From JAOPZW01 sp963851295 (GTDB lineage Bacteria > Actinomycetota > Thermoleophilia > Solirubrobacterales > Solirubrobacteraceae), in NCBI GenBank assembly GCA_963851295.1, contig CAWKOS010000009.1, positions 124,001 to 188,000 of the forward strand: a DNA stretch of 64,000 nucleotides. The letters are read 5' to 3'. Shown here one piece after another: positions 52,123 through 61,722 of this stretch. Numbering within the stretch: position 1 is the stretch's first letter; each line of letters begins with the position of its first letter. The notes under the pieces were generated by a model that worked only from the letters and a program-made list of their open reading frames with translations, did no database searches and was not told the DNA's origin. Made by a program: the position numbers and the translations under genes.

Positions 52123-53052
52123 CTAGATCCCCTCGCTCTCGGGCGGGCGCACGCGCGCGACCATGACCAGGCCGGCGAGGATTGCGGCCACGCCGACCAG
52201 CTGCAGCCCCGAGGGCGCCTCGGCGAAGAGCAGCGCGCCGAGGATCACCGACCCCACGGGCTGGATGCACAGCAGCAGCGAGGTCAGCGCCGCCGGCAGG
52301 CGCGGCAGCGAGGCCGAGATCAGCAGCCAGCCGACGACCTGCGAGCTGAGCGCGAGGATCAACAGCCACGCGTGGGCCGGCCACGACGGGACGAGGTCGG
52401 CGTCCCCGATCAGCGCGCCGGCGCCGATCGCCGCCACGGCGGCGACGAAGGTGGCGTCGAAGAGCGGGCCGGCGACGCGCCGGCGCTCGCCGCTGCCCGC
52501 GCGCAGCAGGAGGATGAAGGCGGTGTAGGCCAGGCCGGTCGCCGCCCCGTAGACGACCCCCTGCCGCGGGTTGGCGCCGTAGGCGCCCTGCTCGAGCGCG
52601 CCCGAGATGAGCACGACGCCGCTGAGCACGAGGGGCAGCGTCGCGAGCACGCGGGCGGCGGGCCGCTCGCCGAGCGCCAGCCACGCCACGAGCGGCACGA
52701 AGGCGACCTGCAGGTTGCCGAGCACGGTCGCCAGGCCGGCGCCGACGTCCTCGATCGCGTGGTGCCAGCAGATGAGGTCGGCGGCGAAGAACACCCCCGC
52801 CAGCGCCGACAGACGGCGGTCGCGGCCGGCGCGCGGGCCGAGGCGCCCGTCCTCCCACCACGCCAGCACGGCGAGGACGGGGACGGCGTAGGCGCAGCGG
52901 AAGATGGCGGCCGTGGAAGGCGAGACCCCCGCCTGCTTGACGAGGATCGCCGAGAAGGCGATCGTCAGCGCCCCCGCGATCGCCATCGCGCGCGGGCGCG
53001 CGACGAGCGCCGACACGGGGGCGGGGACGGCGGGGGCGGCGCTCCGGGCCAA
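52123..53052 (-). CDS. EamA/DMT-family permease
   Basis: 309 residues, ten membrane segments in two EamA repeats (first: AIAGALTIAFSAILVKQAG to PLVAWLALGERP; second: GVVYGAATGLAYTAFILLL to LGALLFAEAPSGLQLVG). Drug/metabolite transporter superfamily; substrate unknown. Its stop lies 1 bp beyond the convergent acyltransferase stop, and 12 bp separate it from the upstream carboxypeptidase gene. Confidence 0.88.
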   Translation of the reverse strand: MARSAAPAVPAPVSALVARPRAMAIAGALTIAFSAILVKQAGVSPSTAAIFRCAYAVPVLAVLAWWEDGRLGPRAGRDRRLSALAGVFFAADLICWHHAIEDVGAGLATVLGNLQVAFVPLVAWLALGERPAARVLATLPLVLSGVVLISGALEQGAYGANPRQGVVYGAATGLAYTAFILLLRAGSGERRRVAGPLFDATFVAAVAAIGAGALIGDADLVPSWPAHAWLLILALSSQVVGWLLISASLPRLPAALTSLLLCIQPVGSVILGALLFAEAPSGLQLVGVAAILAGLVMVARVRPPESEGI

Positions 53053-53064
53053 GGCCCGGACAGG

Positions 53065-56000
53065 CTACGCGCCGCCGCTCACGACCGGGCAGCTCGCGTC
53101 GAGCAGGTTGCAGGCCAGGATGTAGCCGGTGTAGGTCAGGGCGTAGGGCTCGAGGCCGAGCGGGTGGTCGTGGTCGGTCGAGGGCTGGGGCAGCAGGGCC
53201 CCGGCGATGCGGACCGTGCCCGAGCCGAGCGCGATCTCGCCCAGCGTCGCCCGCTCGAGCACGGGGCCCGCGTCGCGCGTGCCGCTGTTCACCGAGGTCG
53301 CCGCGATCCGCCCACCGGCGTCCTGGAAGGTCTGCGCGTCGACGTCCCACTGGCGCGCCGAGGAGGCGTCGGCGCCCGAGCCGTCCTGGATCGCGAAGCC
53401 CAGCGGCGTCGGCTCGAAGACCTGGCGGCGCATGCCGGTGTTGAAGCGCGAGCCGGGCTGGTTGACGTTGCGCGCCAGCCGGTCGTCGAGCGTGCGCTCG
53501 TCGCTCGTGCACGTGTCGTCGGCGGCGTAGGCGGTGCAGCGCCGGAAGGTCACCTGCCCGGTGTAGACCGTCGTGCGGCCGACCTGCGAGGCGGGGACGT
53601 CCGCGAGCTCGGGCAGCGCGCGCAGCGCGCCGTCGGTGAGCACGAGGTTGCCCCCGGCGCGCACCCAGTCGCGCAGCTTGGCCATCCAGGCGTCCTTCTC
53701 GGCCGTCGTGTAGGCGCCGGTGCCATCTGCGGCCGGCAGCGCCGTGAAGCTCACGGTGCCGGCATAGCTCGTGTCGGCGACCGCGGTGCAGTTGACGACC
53801 TGCACGCGGTAGTCGCCCGCCGGGGGGCTGTCGAGCGAGATCTCCTCGGCGCCGGGGTCCGAGGTCGTCGCGCTGCGCACGTCGGCGTAGCCGGCGCCGG
53901 CCTTGCGCTGCAGGTAGAGATCGAAGTCGCCGACGGGGTCGGGCCAGGTGATGCGCACGGCCATCGAGGCGTTGCCGTCGTCGGGGCCGACCGTGAAGTC
54001 GTGGCTGTCGGTCGACGCGTCCGTCCGGGTGCACGAGTCCGCGCCCTGCGCGGGGGCCGTCGGCTTGGTGTCGGCAAAGGTCACGTCCGCGGTCGGCGGG
54101 CCGCTCGGGCGCGTCTCGTCGCCGAACGGGCCGGTGTAGCCGGGCAGCGCGTCGTCGGCGAGAACGAGGTTTCGCAGGCCATCGAGCGACTGGGAGCCCG
54201 CGATCACCGCGTGCGGGTCGATCGCATGGAACCGGTCGGCCGGGTCGGAGATGAAGCCGTCGAGGTCGGAGAAGAAGTCGGTGTTGGCGACGTCGTAGCC
54301 CTTGAGCACGGGCGGCGCGTCGCCGTTGGTGTCGCCGTCGCTCGACGCGGGCCCCGAGGTGAAGTGCACGTCGATGCGCGCCGGGCCGGCCGTCACCCCC
54401 GCGAGCAGCGCGACGACGACGCGCCACGGCACCTGGTGCGCGCGCCCCTGCTCGTCGCGGTAGCTCGCCTGTGGGCGGTTGACCGTCGCCGTCAGCCCCG
54501 CCTGCAGGTACAGCGGCGACTGGTTGAAGTCCTGGGCGACGGTGACCCACTCGCCCTCGGCGGCGGGATCGGTGCCGGGGTGCTCGTCGCAGTGCTGGCA
54601 CTGGATCGCGAGCGTGGCGCTGCCCGTCGAGATCCCCTGGACGTTGGGCAGCGTCGCGGCGACGCGCATGCCGCCGTCGTAGATGCCCGGCACGTCGCGC
54701 GTGGCGGCGCGGCGCTGGACGCGGAGCTCGTAGACCGAGCCGTCGGCCGACGGCGTCGCGGTCGCGCCGTCGATGTCGGGCTGGGGGTCGGTGTTCGCGG
54801 GCGCGTCGCCCTGGAGGACCTGCTCGTCGCGCCTGACGCGCACGTTGGGCACGTAGCCCTGGGCGCCGGGCGCGTCCATGCGCGCCGAGACGGGCGCGAG
54901 CATCGAGGCCAGGTGGGCGTAGATGAGCGCCTTGTTGCCGTCGACGTGCATCTGCTCGGTGTGCGGGTCGAAGACGATGTTCTTGTCGAGGTGGCTGAAG
55001 GCCATCTCGTTGTCGATCCCGTCGGCCTGCAGGCCGAGCTTGGAGTCGAACCAGTCGCCGAGCGCGCCCGTCGTCGTGTAGTTGATCGTGTCGTAGACCG
55101 AGCCCCACGTCTGGCCGTAGATCTTGGTGCAGACGTCGCCCAGCTCGCCAGGCACGCACGGATCCGGGTTGCTCTCGGGCTCGGCGACCTCGTCGTTGGG
55201 CTTGACGATCGGCGACCACTTGACCGCCTCGTAGGTCGAGCGGTTGATCGCCTTGGCCGTCTCGCGGATGCGCGCGTCCTTGCCGAGCGTGTGGCGGCCG
55301 TGGGGCAGCAGCGTGTAGCTGAGCGCGTCGGCCTCGGGCTGGCCGTGGAGGTCGTCGCCGGCGGTGAACGGGCCCGCCTGGCGGGCACCGTCGTAGAAGC
55401 CCATGAAGGCGTTGGTCTCGGGTTCCGAGGCGCCGCTGTAGGGCCGGAAGGAGTAGCCGATGTCGGGCCAGTCGCGGTTGGGGTCGACGCCGTTGCCGTT
55501 GTAGCGCTGGAAGAAGACGCCGCCCGACTGCACGCTGCCGCGCCGCCAGCCGTCCGGGTTGGGGTAGGTGAAGTAGACGATCGCCTTCTTGAGGACGTCG
55601 GCGAAGGTCGGAGCGCCCGCGCTCACCGCGGCGGGCACGACCGGCTTGCCGGCCATCCCGGTGTCGTAGGCGGTGACGAGGTCCTCCATCGCCCGCGTAC
55701 CGCCCTCGGCGCCGGCGCGCTCGATCCCGTGGATCGAGAGCGAGAGCGCGTAGCGCTTCTTGCCGGCGTCGGGGACCGTCTCGTCGGTCACCCGGACGAC
55801 GATCAGGTCGCTGCGCTTGCGCTCGAGCGTGGACGTCGGCAGGCCGGCCGACACGTACTCGGGCTTGGGCGTGAACTCCAGCGAGGAGAGGTTGTCGCCG
55901 GGGAACATCCGCGCCGGGTCGGCCTGCACCTGCGACTTGGTCTGCGACCCGTCGCCGATCTTGCCGTCGAGGACGAGGACCTCCATGTAGCGCGACCAGC

Positions 56001-56247
56001 GCGGGTTCATGTACTTCAGCGCGTCGACGAACTCGTCGACGCCGATGAAGCTCGAGGCGGGGATGTTGCCCTCCGCGCGCGGCGAGCAGACCGGCGAGCC
56101 GATCGTCATGCAGCCCGCGAGCGGGTCCGGGAAGACGCGGCCCAGAGCCGTGTACTGCTGGTCGGAGGTCGCCACCGGCGAGGCCGCGGCGGGGGCCGCC
56201 GCGAGCGCGGCGACGGCGAGGGCGAGGACGGCGGCGCGAGCATGCAT
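53065..56247 (-). CDS. Large secreted zinc carboxypeptidase (M14) protein
   Basis: 1060 residues. Signal peptide (ARAAVLALAVAALAAAPAAAS). M14 catalytic domain within ~90-480: zinc ligands His and Glu in SIHGIERAGAEGG, GVDPNRDWPD (substrate Arg-binding loop), YNGNG, DDLHGQPE and a late Glu in DNEMAFSHL. After that, two beta-sandwich modules (around ~490-620 and ~710-830, the latter with AVRITWPDPVGDFDLYLQRK) and a ThuA/GATase-like region (RDWVRAGGNLVLTDGALRALP). Degrades peptides outside the cell. Length is two to three times that of simple M14 enzymes. Confidence 0.85.
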   Translation of the reverse strand: MHARAAVLALAVAALAAAPAAASPVATSDQQYTALGRVFPDPLAGCMTIGSPVCSPRAEGNIPASSFIGVDEFVDALKYMNPRWSRYMEVLVLDGKIGDGSQTKSQVQADPARMFPGDNLSSLEFTPKPEYVSAGLPTSTLERKRSDLIVVRVTDETVPDAGKKRYALSLSIHGIERAGAEGGTRAMEDLVTAYDTGMAGKPVVPAAVSAGAPTFADVLKKAIVYFTYPNPDGWRRGSVQSGGVFFQRYNGNGVDPNRDWPDIGYSFRPYSGASEPETNAFMGFYDGARQAGPFTAGDDLHGQPEADALSYTLLPHGRHTLGKDARIRETAKAINRSTYEAVKWSPIVKPNDEVAEPESNPDPCVPGELGDVCTKIYGQTWGSVYDTINYTTTGALGDWFDSKLGLQADGIDNEMAFSHLDKNIVFDPHTEQMHVDGNKALIYAHLASMLAPVSARMDAPGAQGYVPNVRVRRDEQVLQGDAPANTDPQPDIDGATATPSADGSVYELRVQRRAATRDVPGIYDGGMRVAATLPNVQGISTGSATLAIQCQHCDEHPGTDPAAEGEWVTVAQDFNQSPLYLQAGLTATVNRPQASYRDEQGRAHQVPWRVVVALLAGVTAGPARIDVHFTSGPASSDGDTNGDAPPVLKGYDVANTDFFSDLDGFISDPADRFHAIDPHAVIAGSQSLDGLRNLVLADDALPGYTGPFGDETRPSGPPTADVTFADTKPTAPAQGADSCTRTDASTDSHDFTVGPDDGNASMAVRITWPDPVGDFDLYLQRKAGAGYADVRSATTSDPGAEEISLDSPPAGDYRVQVVNCTAVADTSYAGTVSFTALPAADGTGAYTTAEKDAWMAKLRDWVRAGGNLVLTDGALRALPELADVPASQVGRTTVYTGQVTFRRCTAYAADDTCTSDERTLDDRLARNVNQPGSRFNTGMRRQVFEPTPLGFAIQDGSGADASSARQWDVDAQTFQDAGGRIAATSVNSGTRDAGPVLERATLGEIALGSGTVRIAGALLPQPSTDHDHPLGLEPYALTYTGYILACNLLDASCPVVSGGA

Positions 56248-56291
56248 GCGCGCTCAAACGGCGCGTCGGTGCGGAACTTGCCCCAATCCGC

Positions 56292-58220
56292 CTAGCGCGC
56301 GACCGGCAGGCGCCGCGGCGCGTAGCGCCGGCCCCACAGCGAGCCGCCCGCGCGCAGCGTCGCCGCCGCCGCGCCCGTCGTCGGCTTGTAGTGCACGTGG
56401 TGGCCGCCGAGCGTCCCGGTGACCGTCCCCTTGCGGCTGATGCGCAGCGTCCCGTGCGCGATGCCGGAGACGTGCACGGTGCCCGAGAGCGTGCCCTCGC
56501 TGGTCGAGAGCGAGCCGGTCACGCGCAGGCCCGGCACGAAGGCGTAGTCGCGCAGGTGCAGGCGGCCCTCGAAGCTCGCCTGGCCGGAGTAGCTGCCGCC
56601 GCGCAGGCCTCCGCCGCGGACGTCGAGCCCGGCGAAGAGCGCCTGCAGGGCGCTCAGGCGCGCGTCGCCGGCGGTGTCGAGGACGGCGAAGACGACGCGC
56701 CCGCGCGTGCCGCCGACGCCGGGCGCCGAGCGGAAGTCCTTCAGCGAGCGCGGCGGCAGCGGCGCCGGCGCGACCCCGTTGTCGCGGCCCAGGCACGGGT
56801 GGCCGACCGACAGGTCGTCGATGAAGCGCGTCAGGGCCTGCTGCGTGCAGCCGGTGATGTCGCTGTCGAGCGCGTCGTGGCCCGAGCCCTTGAGCGCGAC
56901 GAGCGTCGAGTGCGGCAGCTCCTGCGCGGTCGCGCGGTCGTTCTCCAGCGGCGTGCGCGTGTCCAGTCGCCCGCCGAGCAGCAGCGCCGGCACGTCGGGC
57001 AGCGGCCCCGTGAAGGACGGGCGGAACGCGTCGTTCGGCCACTGCAGGCAGTCGTCGACGTAGCCCGTGCGCAGCACCGTCTGCGCGTCGAAGGGGTCGT
57101 AGTCGGTGGGCGGGATGGCGGCGAGCGCCTGCTGGGCCTGAGCCTCGCGATCGACCAGCGGCGCGCCGCGCGTGAAGGGCAGGGTGACGTCGGTGCAGCC
57201 GGTCGTCGCGTTGAGGCCGACCGAGAGGTCGCCGAGCCTGGTCTCGCCGCCCTGGCCGATGCGGCGCAGGCGCATGAGCAGCGCCGGGTCGCCGCGCCGC
57301 GCGGCGCTCATCGCCGCCGGCAGCGAGGACTGCAGGAACGGGTTGAGGTCGCCGGCGACGAGCAGGAACGAGAGCTCGTCGGGCGTGTGGTACTCGGTCG
57401 GCTGCTTGCGCCCGTGGTCGTCGTAGTAGCTGCCGCGCAGCGGCCCGGACGCGTTGATGCGCCGCACGAGCGCGCCGACGTCGCTGACCGGGTCCTTCGT
57501 GGCGAAGCGGCAGGCGCCGTGGGCGCACTGCTCGTCGAGCACGCGCGGCAGGTTGCGGTAGGTGTCCAGCAGGAAGGCGTCCGGGCCGTCGGGGCCGACG
57601 ATCGAATCGAGGATCAGCCGGTCGACGTGGTCGGGGAACGCGCGCGCGTACTGCAGCGCGACGTGGGTCCCGTAGGAGATCCCCATCAGCGCGACCTTGT
57701 CGGCGCCCAGCGCCTTGCGCAGGTCGTCGATGTCGAGCACGGTGTCGGCCGTCGTGTAGAAGGCGCGGCGCGGCCCGATGCGCCCGGCGCAGCCGGCGAC
57801 CGCCGAGGGCAGGGTCGGGTCCAGCGTGCGCAGGCGCTGGAGGTTGGGGCAGTTCAGGACCCCCGACTCCCCGGTGCCGCGCTGGTCGAGCACCGCCAGG
57901 CGGTAGCGGCGCAGCGCGGGGTCCAGTGAGATGGCGAACGACGAGGCGGCCGAGACCGACGACTGCCCCGGCCCGCCCGAGAGCGCGATGAGGACCTTGC
58001 GCGGCCCGTTGCGCTGGATCGCGTAGTGCAGCGGCACGCTCCCGGGGAAGGCGCCGGTCCGGTCGAGCGGCACGTTCAGCGTCGCGCAGCCGAAGTCCTC
58101 CTGGCCCCGGCAGGCCTTGAGCGCCGGGGCGGCGAAGGCAGCCGGGGGCGCGAGCGCAGCCAGGACGACGAGAGCGGAGGCAGCGGCGAGGTGAGCGCGC
58201 AAGGACGGCGCACGGTACAC
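56292..58220 (-). CDS. Secreted alpha/beta hydrolase of the tripeptidyl aminopeptidase (TAP) family
   Basis: 642 residues from GTG 58220; the frame is open to 58355, but the signal peptide (RAPSLRAHLAAASALVVLAALAPPAAFA) begins right after this GTG. Catalytic Ser in MGISYGTHVAL, Asp in GGRLDTRTP and His in GSGHDAL; LDQRGTGESG and the C-terminal CTQQALTRFIDD with paired Cys fit the TAP-like group. A ~130-residue C-terminal beta-rich region follows (STSEGTLSGTVHVSG). Exopeptidase or esterase acting outside the cell. Same strand as the M14 gene, 44 bp upstream. Confidence 0.87.
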   Translation of the reverse strand: MYRAPSLRAHLAAASALVVLAALAPPAAFAAPALKACRGQEDFGCATLNVPLDRTGAFPGSVPLHYAIQRNGPRKVLIALSGGPGQSSVSAASSFAISLDPALRRYRLAVLDQRGTGESGVLNCPNLQRLRTLDPTLPSAVAGCAGRIGPRRAFYTTADTVLDIDDLRKALGADKVALMGISYGTHVALQYARAFPDHVDRLILDSIVGPDGPDAFLLDTYRNLPRVLDEQCAHGACRFATKDPVSDVGALVRRINASGPLRGSYYDDHGRKQPTEYHTPDELSFLLVAGDLNPFLQSSLPAAMSAARRGDPALLMRLRRIGQGGETRLGDLSVGLNATTGCTDVTLPFTRGAPLVDREAQAQQALAAIPPTDYDPFDAQTVLRTGYVDDCLQWPNDAFRPSFTGPLPDVPALLLGGRLDTRTPLENDRATAQELPHSTLVALKGSGHDALDSDITGCTQQALTRFIDDLSVGHPCLGRDNGVAPAPLPPRSLKDFRSAPGVGGTRGRVVFAVLDTAGDARLSALQALFAGLDVRGGGLRGGSYSGQASFEGRLHLRDYAFVPGLRVTGSLSTSEGTLSGTVHVSGIAHGTLRISRKGTVTGTLGGHHVHYKPTTGAAAATLRAGGSLWGRRYAPRRLPVAR

Positions 58221-58297
58221 GCATCGACGCGATGGCGAGGTCGCTTTGGACCTCTTGATCTGGAAATAAGGCGAGTTCGCAATACTCTGATGTGACG

Positions 58298-60679
58298 ATG
58301 CCGAATGGGGAGAGGACGCTGCTCGGCTCCCGGCGCACGGAGGAGCAATCGGCACTCGCCCGCGAATGGCGACGGCTAGGCCGTGCCGCGACCTTCGTCG
58401 CGGTCCTCACCAGCCCGGGGATGTTCGTCTGGCTCTACGGCGCCAACGGCTGGCCGTGGTTCTGGGCGCTGCTGGCGACCTTCGTCCTCGTCATCGCCTT
58501 CCGCGGCTTCGTCGACGTCGTCGCCCACAAGCTGATCCCGCGCGCGAGCCTCTACGGCGCCGGGCACGAGCTCATGGCGCAGGACATCGTCGACCGGCGG
58601 CGCGTCTGGTACTGGCGCGCGCGCTTCCGCCACCTCTTCTGGTTCGCGCTCATCGTCGGCTCGATCCTCGGCCTCACGTACGCCTTCGGCGGGACCGTCC
58701 AGGACCTGCTCGACGCGATACCGCAGCTCGCGACCTACCTCGTCGGCTTCGGCCTGCAGATCCCGCTCTTCTTCCTGGTCAACATCCTCATCCTCTTCGG
58801 GCCGCTGCTCTTCTTCGGCCTCAAGCAGATGAAGGGCTACGAGCCGGGCGACGCGGACTGGGGCGTCAAGCTCGCGGACGTCCGCGGCCAGGCCGAGCCC
58901 AAGGCCGAGGTGACCAAGGTCATCGAGCTGTGGTCGGCCGGCGAGGAGTTCCGCAAGGCCGGCGGCAAGCCCGAGCGCGGCCTGCTCTTCATCGGCGCGC
59001 CGGGCACCGGCAAGACGATGCTCTCCAAGGCGATCGCGACGTCGTTCAACTCGCCGATCGTGACCATGCCGGGGTCGGGCTTCGCGCAGACCTTCATCGG
59101 CATGGACGTCGTCATCGTGATGTTCCTGATCCGCAAGGCGCGCAAGCTCGCCCGCAAGTGGGGCGACACGTGCATGATCTTCATCGACGAGATCGACGCC
59201 GTCGGCATGCGCCGCCAGGCGCTGGGCGGCGGCAGCAGCTTCCGCCCGATGGCCAGCGGCTTCGAGGAGCCCCCGATGTACGGGCCGTGGGGCGCCCTGA
59301 CCCCGACGGGTGACCTCGTGCTCGAGACCCGCCAATGGCGCGACCGGCTCTTCGCCTCGCGCGCCGAGCCCAAGGGCCCGACGGCGCTGCCCGGCCCCTA
59401 CGGCGCGGTCCGCGACCGCATCCAGGGCGTGATGTTCCCGGGCATGGGCGGCGGCGGCCAGCTCGCGCTCAACCAGCTGCTCGTGCAGATGGACGGCGTC
59501 GACGAGCCGCCGTTCATGCGCAAGTTCCTGTCCAACCGCTTCAACACCTTCCTCGACGCGACCTACATCGTCCCGCAGCGGATCGGCAGGCTGCGGCTGC
59601 GCGTCAAGCCGCCCAAGCCGCGGCCGGAGCAGGTCTACTTCATCGGCGCCACCAACGTCCCGATCGAGTCGCTCGACCCGGCGCTCGTGCGCCCCGGCCG
59701 CATGGGCCGCCACATCTGGTTCCGCACGCCGACCAAGGACGACCGCAAGGACATCTTCGACCTCTACCTCGAGCGCGTCTCCCACGAGGAGGACCTCGAC
59801 CGCGCCGAGCGCCGCGACGAGCTCGCGCGGATGACGAACGGGTACTCGCCGGCCATGATCGAGCAGGTCTGCTCGATGGCGCTGACCTACGCGCACTCCG
59901 AGGGCCGCCCCGAGTTCGACCGCAAGGACCTCGTCGAGGCCATGACGACGATCGAGTCGGGCACCGCGGTCGGCATCAACTACATCGAGGACGAGACGCG
60001 CGCCGTCGCGATCCACGAGGCTGGGCACGCCGTCGCCAGCCACGTCTACATGCAGGACGTGCTCTCGACCCGCCTCTCGATCCGCATGCGCGGAGGCTCG
60101 CTGGGCCACCACCAGGCGATCGAGAAGGAGGAGCGCTTCTCGAGCTGGCGCCACGAGGAGGTCGGCAACCTCGTCTGGACGCTCGGCGCGATGGCGGCCG
60201 AGCACGTCTTCTACGGCGAGAACGGCGTCGGCGTCGGCGGCGACATCCAGAGCGCGACCTGGCGCGCGTCGCGGATGGTGGGCATGAGCGGCATGGGCCC
60301 CGAGCCCCTGGACCTGCGCGGCCGCGTGCCGAAGGAGCGCCTGAGCGACGTCGAGCACGAGCTCATGAAGCGCTTCGAGCGCATCGGGCTGCAGATCATG
60401 AACCGCGCGCGCATGGCGAGCGCGATGGACGCCGACCCGATGGGCGCCGTGCTCGGCGACCCGGCCAAGCGGACCGCCGCCGCGCAGATCCTCGGCCAGG
60501 CCTACCTCACCGCGGTCTGCTGTATGCGCGAGAACCGCGAGGCGGTCGCCCGCGTCGCCGACGCGCTCGTGGCGCGCAAGGAGCTCTACGGCGACGAGGT
60601 GGTCGAGCTGCTCGACGCCGCCTCCCCGGTGCCGCCCGTCATCGACGTGCTCGACGAGGACATCTGGCCCAAGGTATGA
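58298..60679 (+). CDS. FtsH-like membrane AAA+ metalloprotease with a large AAA insertion
   Basis: 793 residues from ATG 58298 (GTG 58292 possible). Four hydrophobic segments in ~30-190 instead of FtsH's two; Walker A GAPGTGKT at 233-240; pore loop FIGMD; Walker B MIFIDE at 293-298; sensor GATN at ~450 and Arg fingers in VRPGRMGR. Walker B and sensor-1 are ~155 residues apart, about 100 more than in FtsH, because of an insertion rich in Gly/Pro and Arg. Zinc site HEAGH at 573-577 with a later Asp in VGGDIQSAT. Coupled to the next gene by ATGA. Confidence 0.88.
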   Translation: MPNGERTLLGSRRTEEQSALAREWRRLGRAATFVAVLTSPGMFVWLYGANGWPWFWALLATFVLVIAFRGFVDVVAHKLIPRASLYGAGHELMAQDIVDRRRVWYWRARFRHLFWFALIVGSILGLTYAFGGTVQDLLDAIPQLATYLVGFGLQIPLFFLVNILILFGPLLFFGLKQMKGYEPGDADWGVKLADVRGQAEPKAEVTKVIELWSAGEEFRKAGGKPERGLLFIGAPGTGKTMLSKAIATSFNSPIVTMPGSGFAQTFIGMDVVIVMFLIRKARKLARKWGDTCMIFIDEIDAVGMRRQALGGGSSFRPMASGFEEPPMYGPWGALTPTGDLVLETRQWRDRLFASRAEPKGPTALPGPYGAVRDRIQGVMFPGMGGGGQLALNQLLVQMDGVDEPPFMRKFLSNRFNTFLDATYIVPQRIGRLRLRVKPPKPRPEQVYFIGATNVPIESLDPALVRPGRMGRHIWFRTPTKDDRKDIFDLYLERVSHEEDLDRAERRDELARMTNGYSPAMIEQVCSMALTYAHSEGRPEFDRKDLVEAMTTIESGTAVGINYIEDETRAVAIHEAGHAVASHVYMQDVLSTRLSIRMRGGSLGHHQAIEKEERFSSWRHEEVGNLVWTLGAMAAEHVFYGENGVGVGGDIQSATWRASRMVGMSGMGPEPLDLRGRVPKERLSDVEHELMKRFERIGLQIMNRARMASAMDADPMGAVLGDPAKRTAAAQILGQAYLTAVCCMRENREAVARVADALVARKELYGDEVVELLDAASPVPPVIDVLDEDIWPKV

Positions 60680-61722
60680 GCGAGGCGGACGACAAGCACC
60701 GGGACGGGCGTCCCTGGGACCCCGCGGGGACACGGTCCAAGCACGACCCCGCGTCGCTGCTGCCGGAGGCCAGCGAGCCGCTGATCCCGCCCGAGGCCGA
60801 GGTCGTCGAGTCCGACGCGATCGACGAGGACGCGCCCGAGGGCGACCTGCTCCCCGAGCGCCGGCGCGGCGCGGGCGCCCCCGCCCTGGCCGGCTCCGGC
60901 AAGCGCCACTCTTCCTACTCCCCACGCTTCCAGTTCCTCACCGGCGCGCTCGTGGCGATCGGCATCGCCGCGGTCGCCGGGATCACGATCGCGATCGTGG
61001 GCATCTCCCCCGGCGGCGACGACGGGCCGGCGTGGTCGGGCTGGAAGCCCGCCAAGGGCGGCATCCAGGGCGCGTCGGAGATCGCCGACCACATCGGCGC
61101 CCAGTACCGCGAGAAGGGCAAGCAGCTCGTCAAGGTCGAGGCCAACGACATCAGCTACAAGGGCATCCCGCTCACGGTCGCGCTGCGCAAGTCCGCCGAG
61201 CAGGGCGGCGCGATCCAGGTCCACGACGAGAAGGGCGTGCTCTTCCAGATGTGCGGCCTGGGCACCAACTGCGCCATCGACGTCGGCAAGCCCTCCAAGG
61301 AGCGCGCCTTCCTGCTGCGCCGCGAGGGGCTCGAGCTGGCGCTCTACACGCTGCACTACCTCAAGGACGTCAAGCAGGTCGTGGTGCTGATCCCGGCAAC
61401 GCCGGGCAAGGCGCAGACGGTGGCGCTGTACTTCACGCGCCAGGCCGTCAAGCCCGAGCTCGACCGGCCGATCACCGCGTCGCTCGTGCCCAGCCCGCCG
61501 TCGATCAAGACGGTGACGCTGTCGCCCGACGCGGCCCTCGTCGGCCAGGCCACCGACCCGTACCTCTTCTCGCTGATGGGCTCGAGCTTCAACGACCGCG
61601 GCTTCCTCGTCCTCGACCCGTACACGCCCGAGGGCGACCGCGCGCTGCAGAAGCGCCTGAAGCAGCAGCAGCAGGATGCCGCGGCCGCGGCGGCGACGGC
61701 CGCCACGCAGGGCAGCGGTTGA
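60676..61722 (+). CDS. Membrane-anchored protein coupled to the FtsH-like protease
   Basis: 348 residues from ATG 60676. Acidic, disordered ~75-residue N-terminus, one membrane helix (~90-112, FLTGALVAIGIAAVAGITIAIVGI), then an extracytoplasmic domain with two Cys (MCGLGTNC) and alternating helices and strands, ending in a Gln/Ala-rich coiled tail. No family recognised. Overlaps the protease gene by 4 bp (ATGA) and the next gene by 4 bp (TTGA), so it is probably a dedicated adaptor or substrate of the protease. Confidence 0.78.
   Translation: MSEADDKHRDGRPWDPAGTRSKHDPASLLPEASEPLIPPEAEVVESDAIDEDAPEGDLLPERRRGAGAPALAGSGKRHSSYSPRFQFLTGALVAIGIAAVAGITIAIVGISPGGDDGPAWSGWKPAKGGIQGASEIADHIGAQYREKGKQLVKVEANDISYKGIPLTVALRKSAEQGGAIQVHDEKGVLFQMCGLGTNCAIDVGKPSKERAFLLRREGLELALYTLHYLKDVKQVVVLIPATPGKAQTVALYFTRQAVKPELDRPITASLVPSPPSIKTVTLSPDAALVGQATDPYLFSLMGSSFNDRGFLVLDPYTPEGDRALQKRLKQQQQDAAAAAATAATQGSG

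Noticed and set aside
58255..58286. TTGATC ... AATACT as a sigma-70-type promoter for the FtsH-like gene
   Set aside because: Spacing of about 20 bases is too long and the match is only partial; other starts are equally likely.
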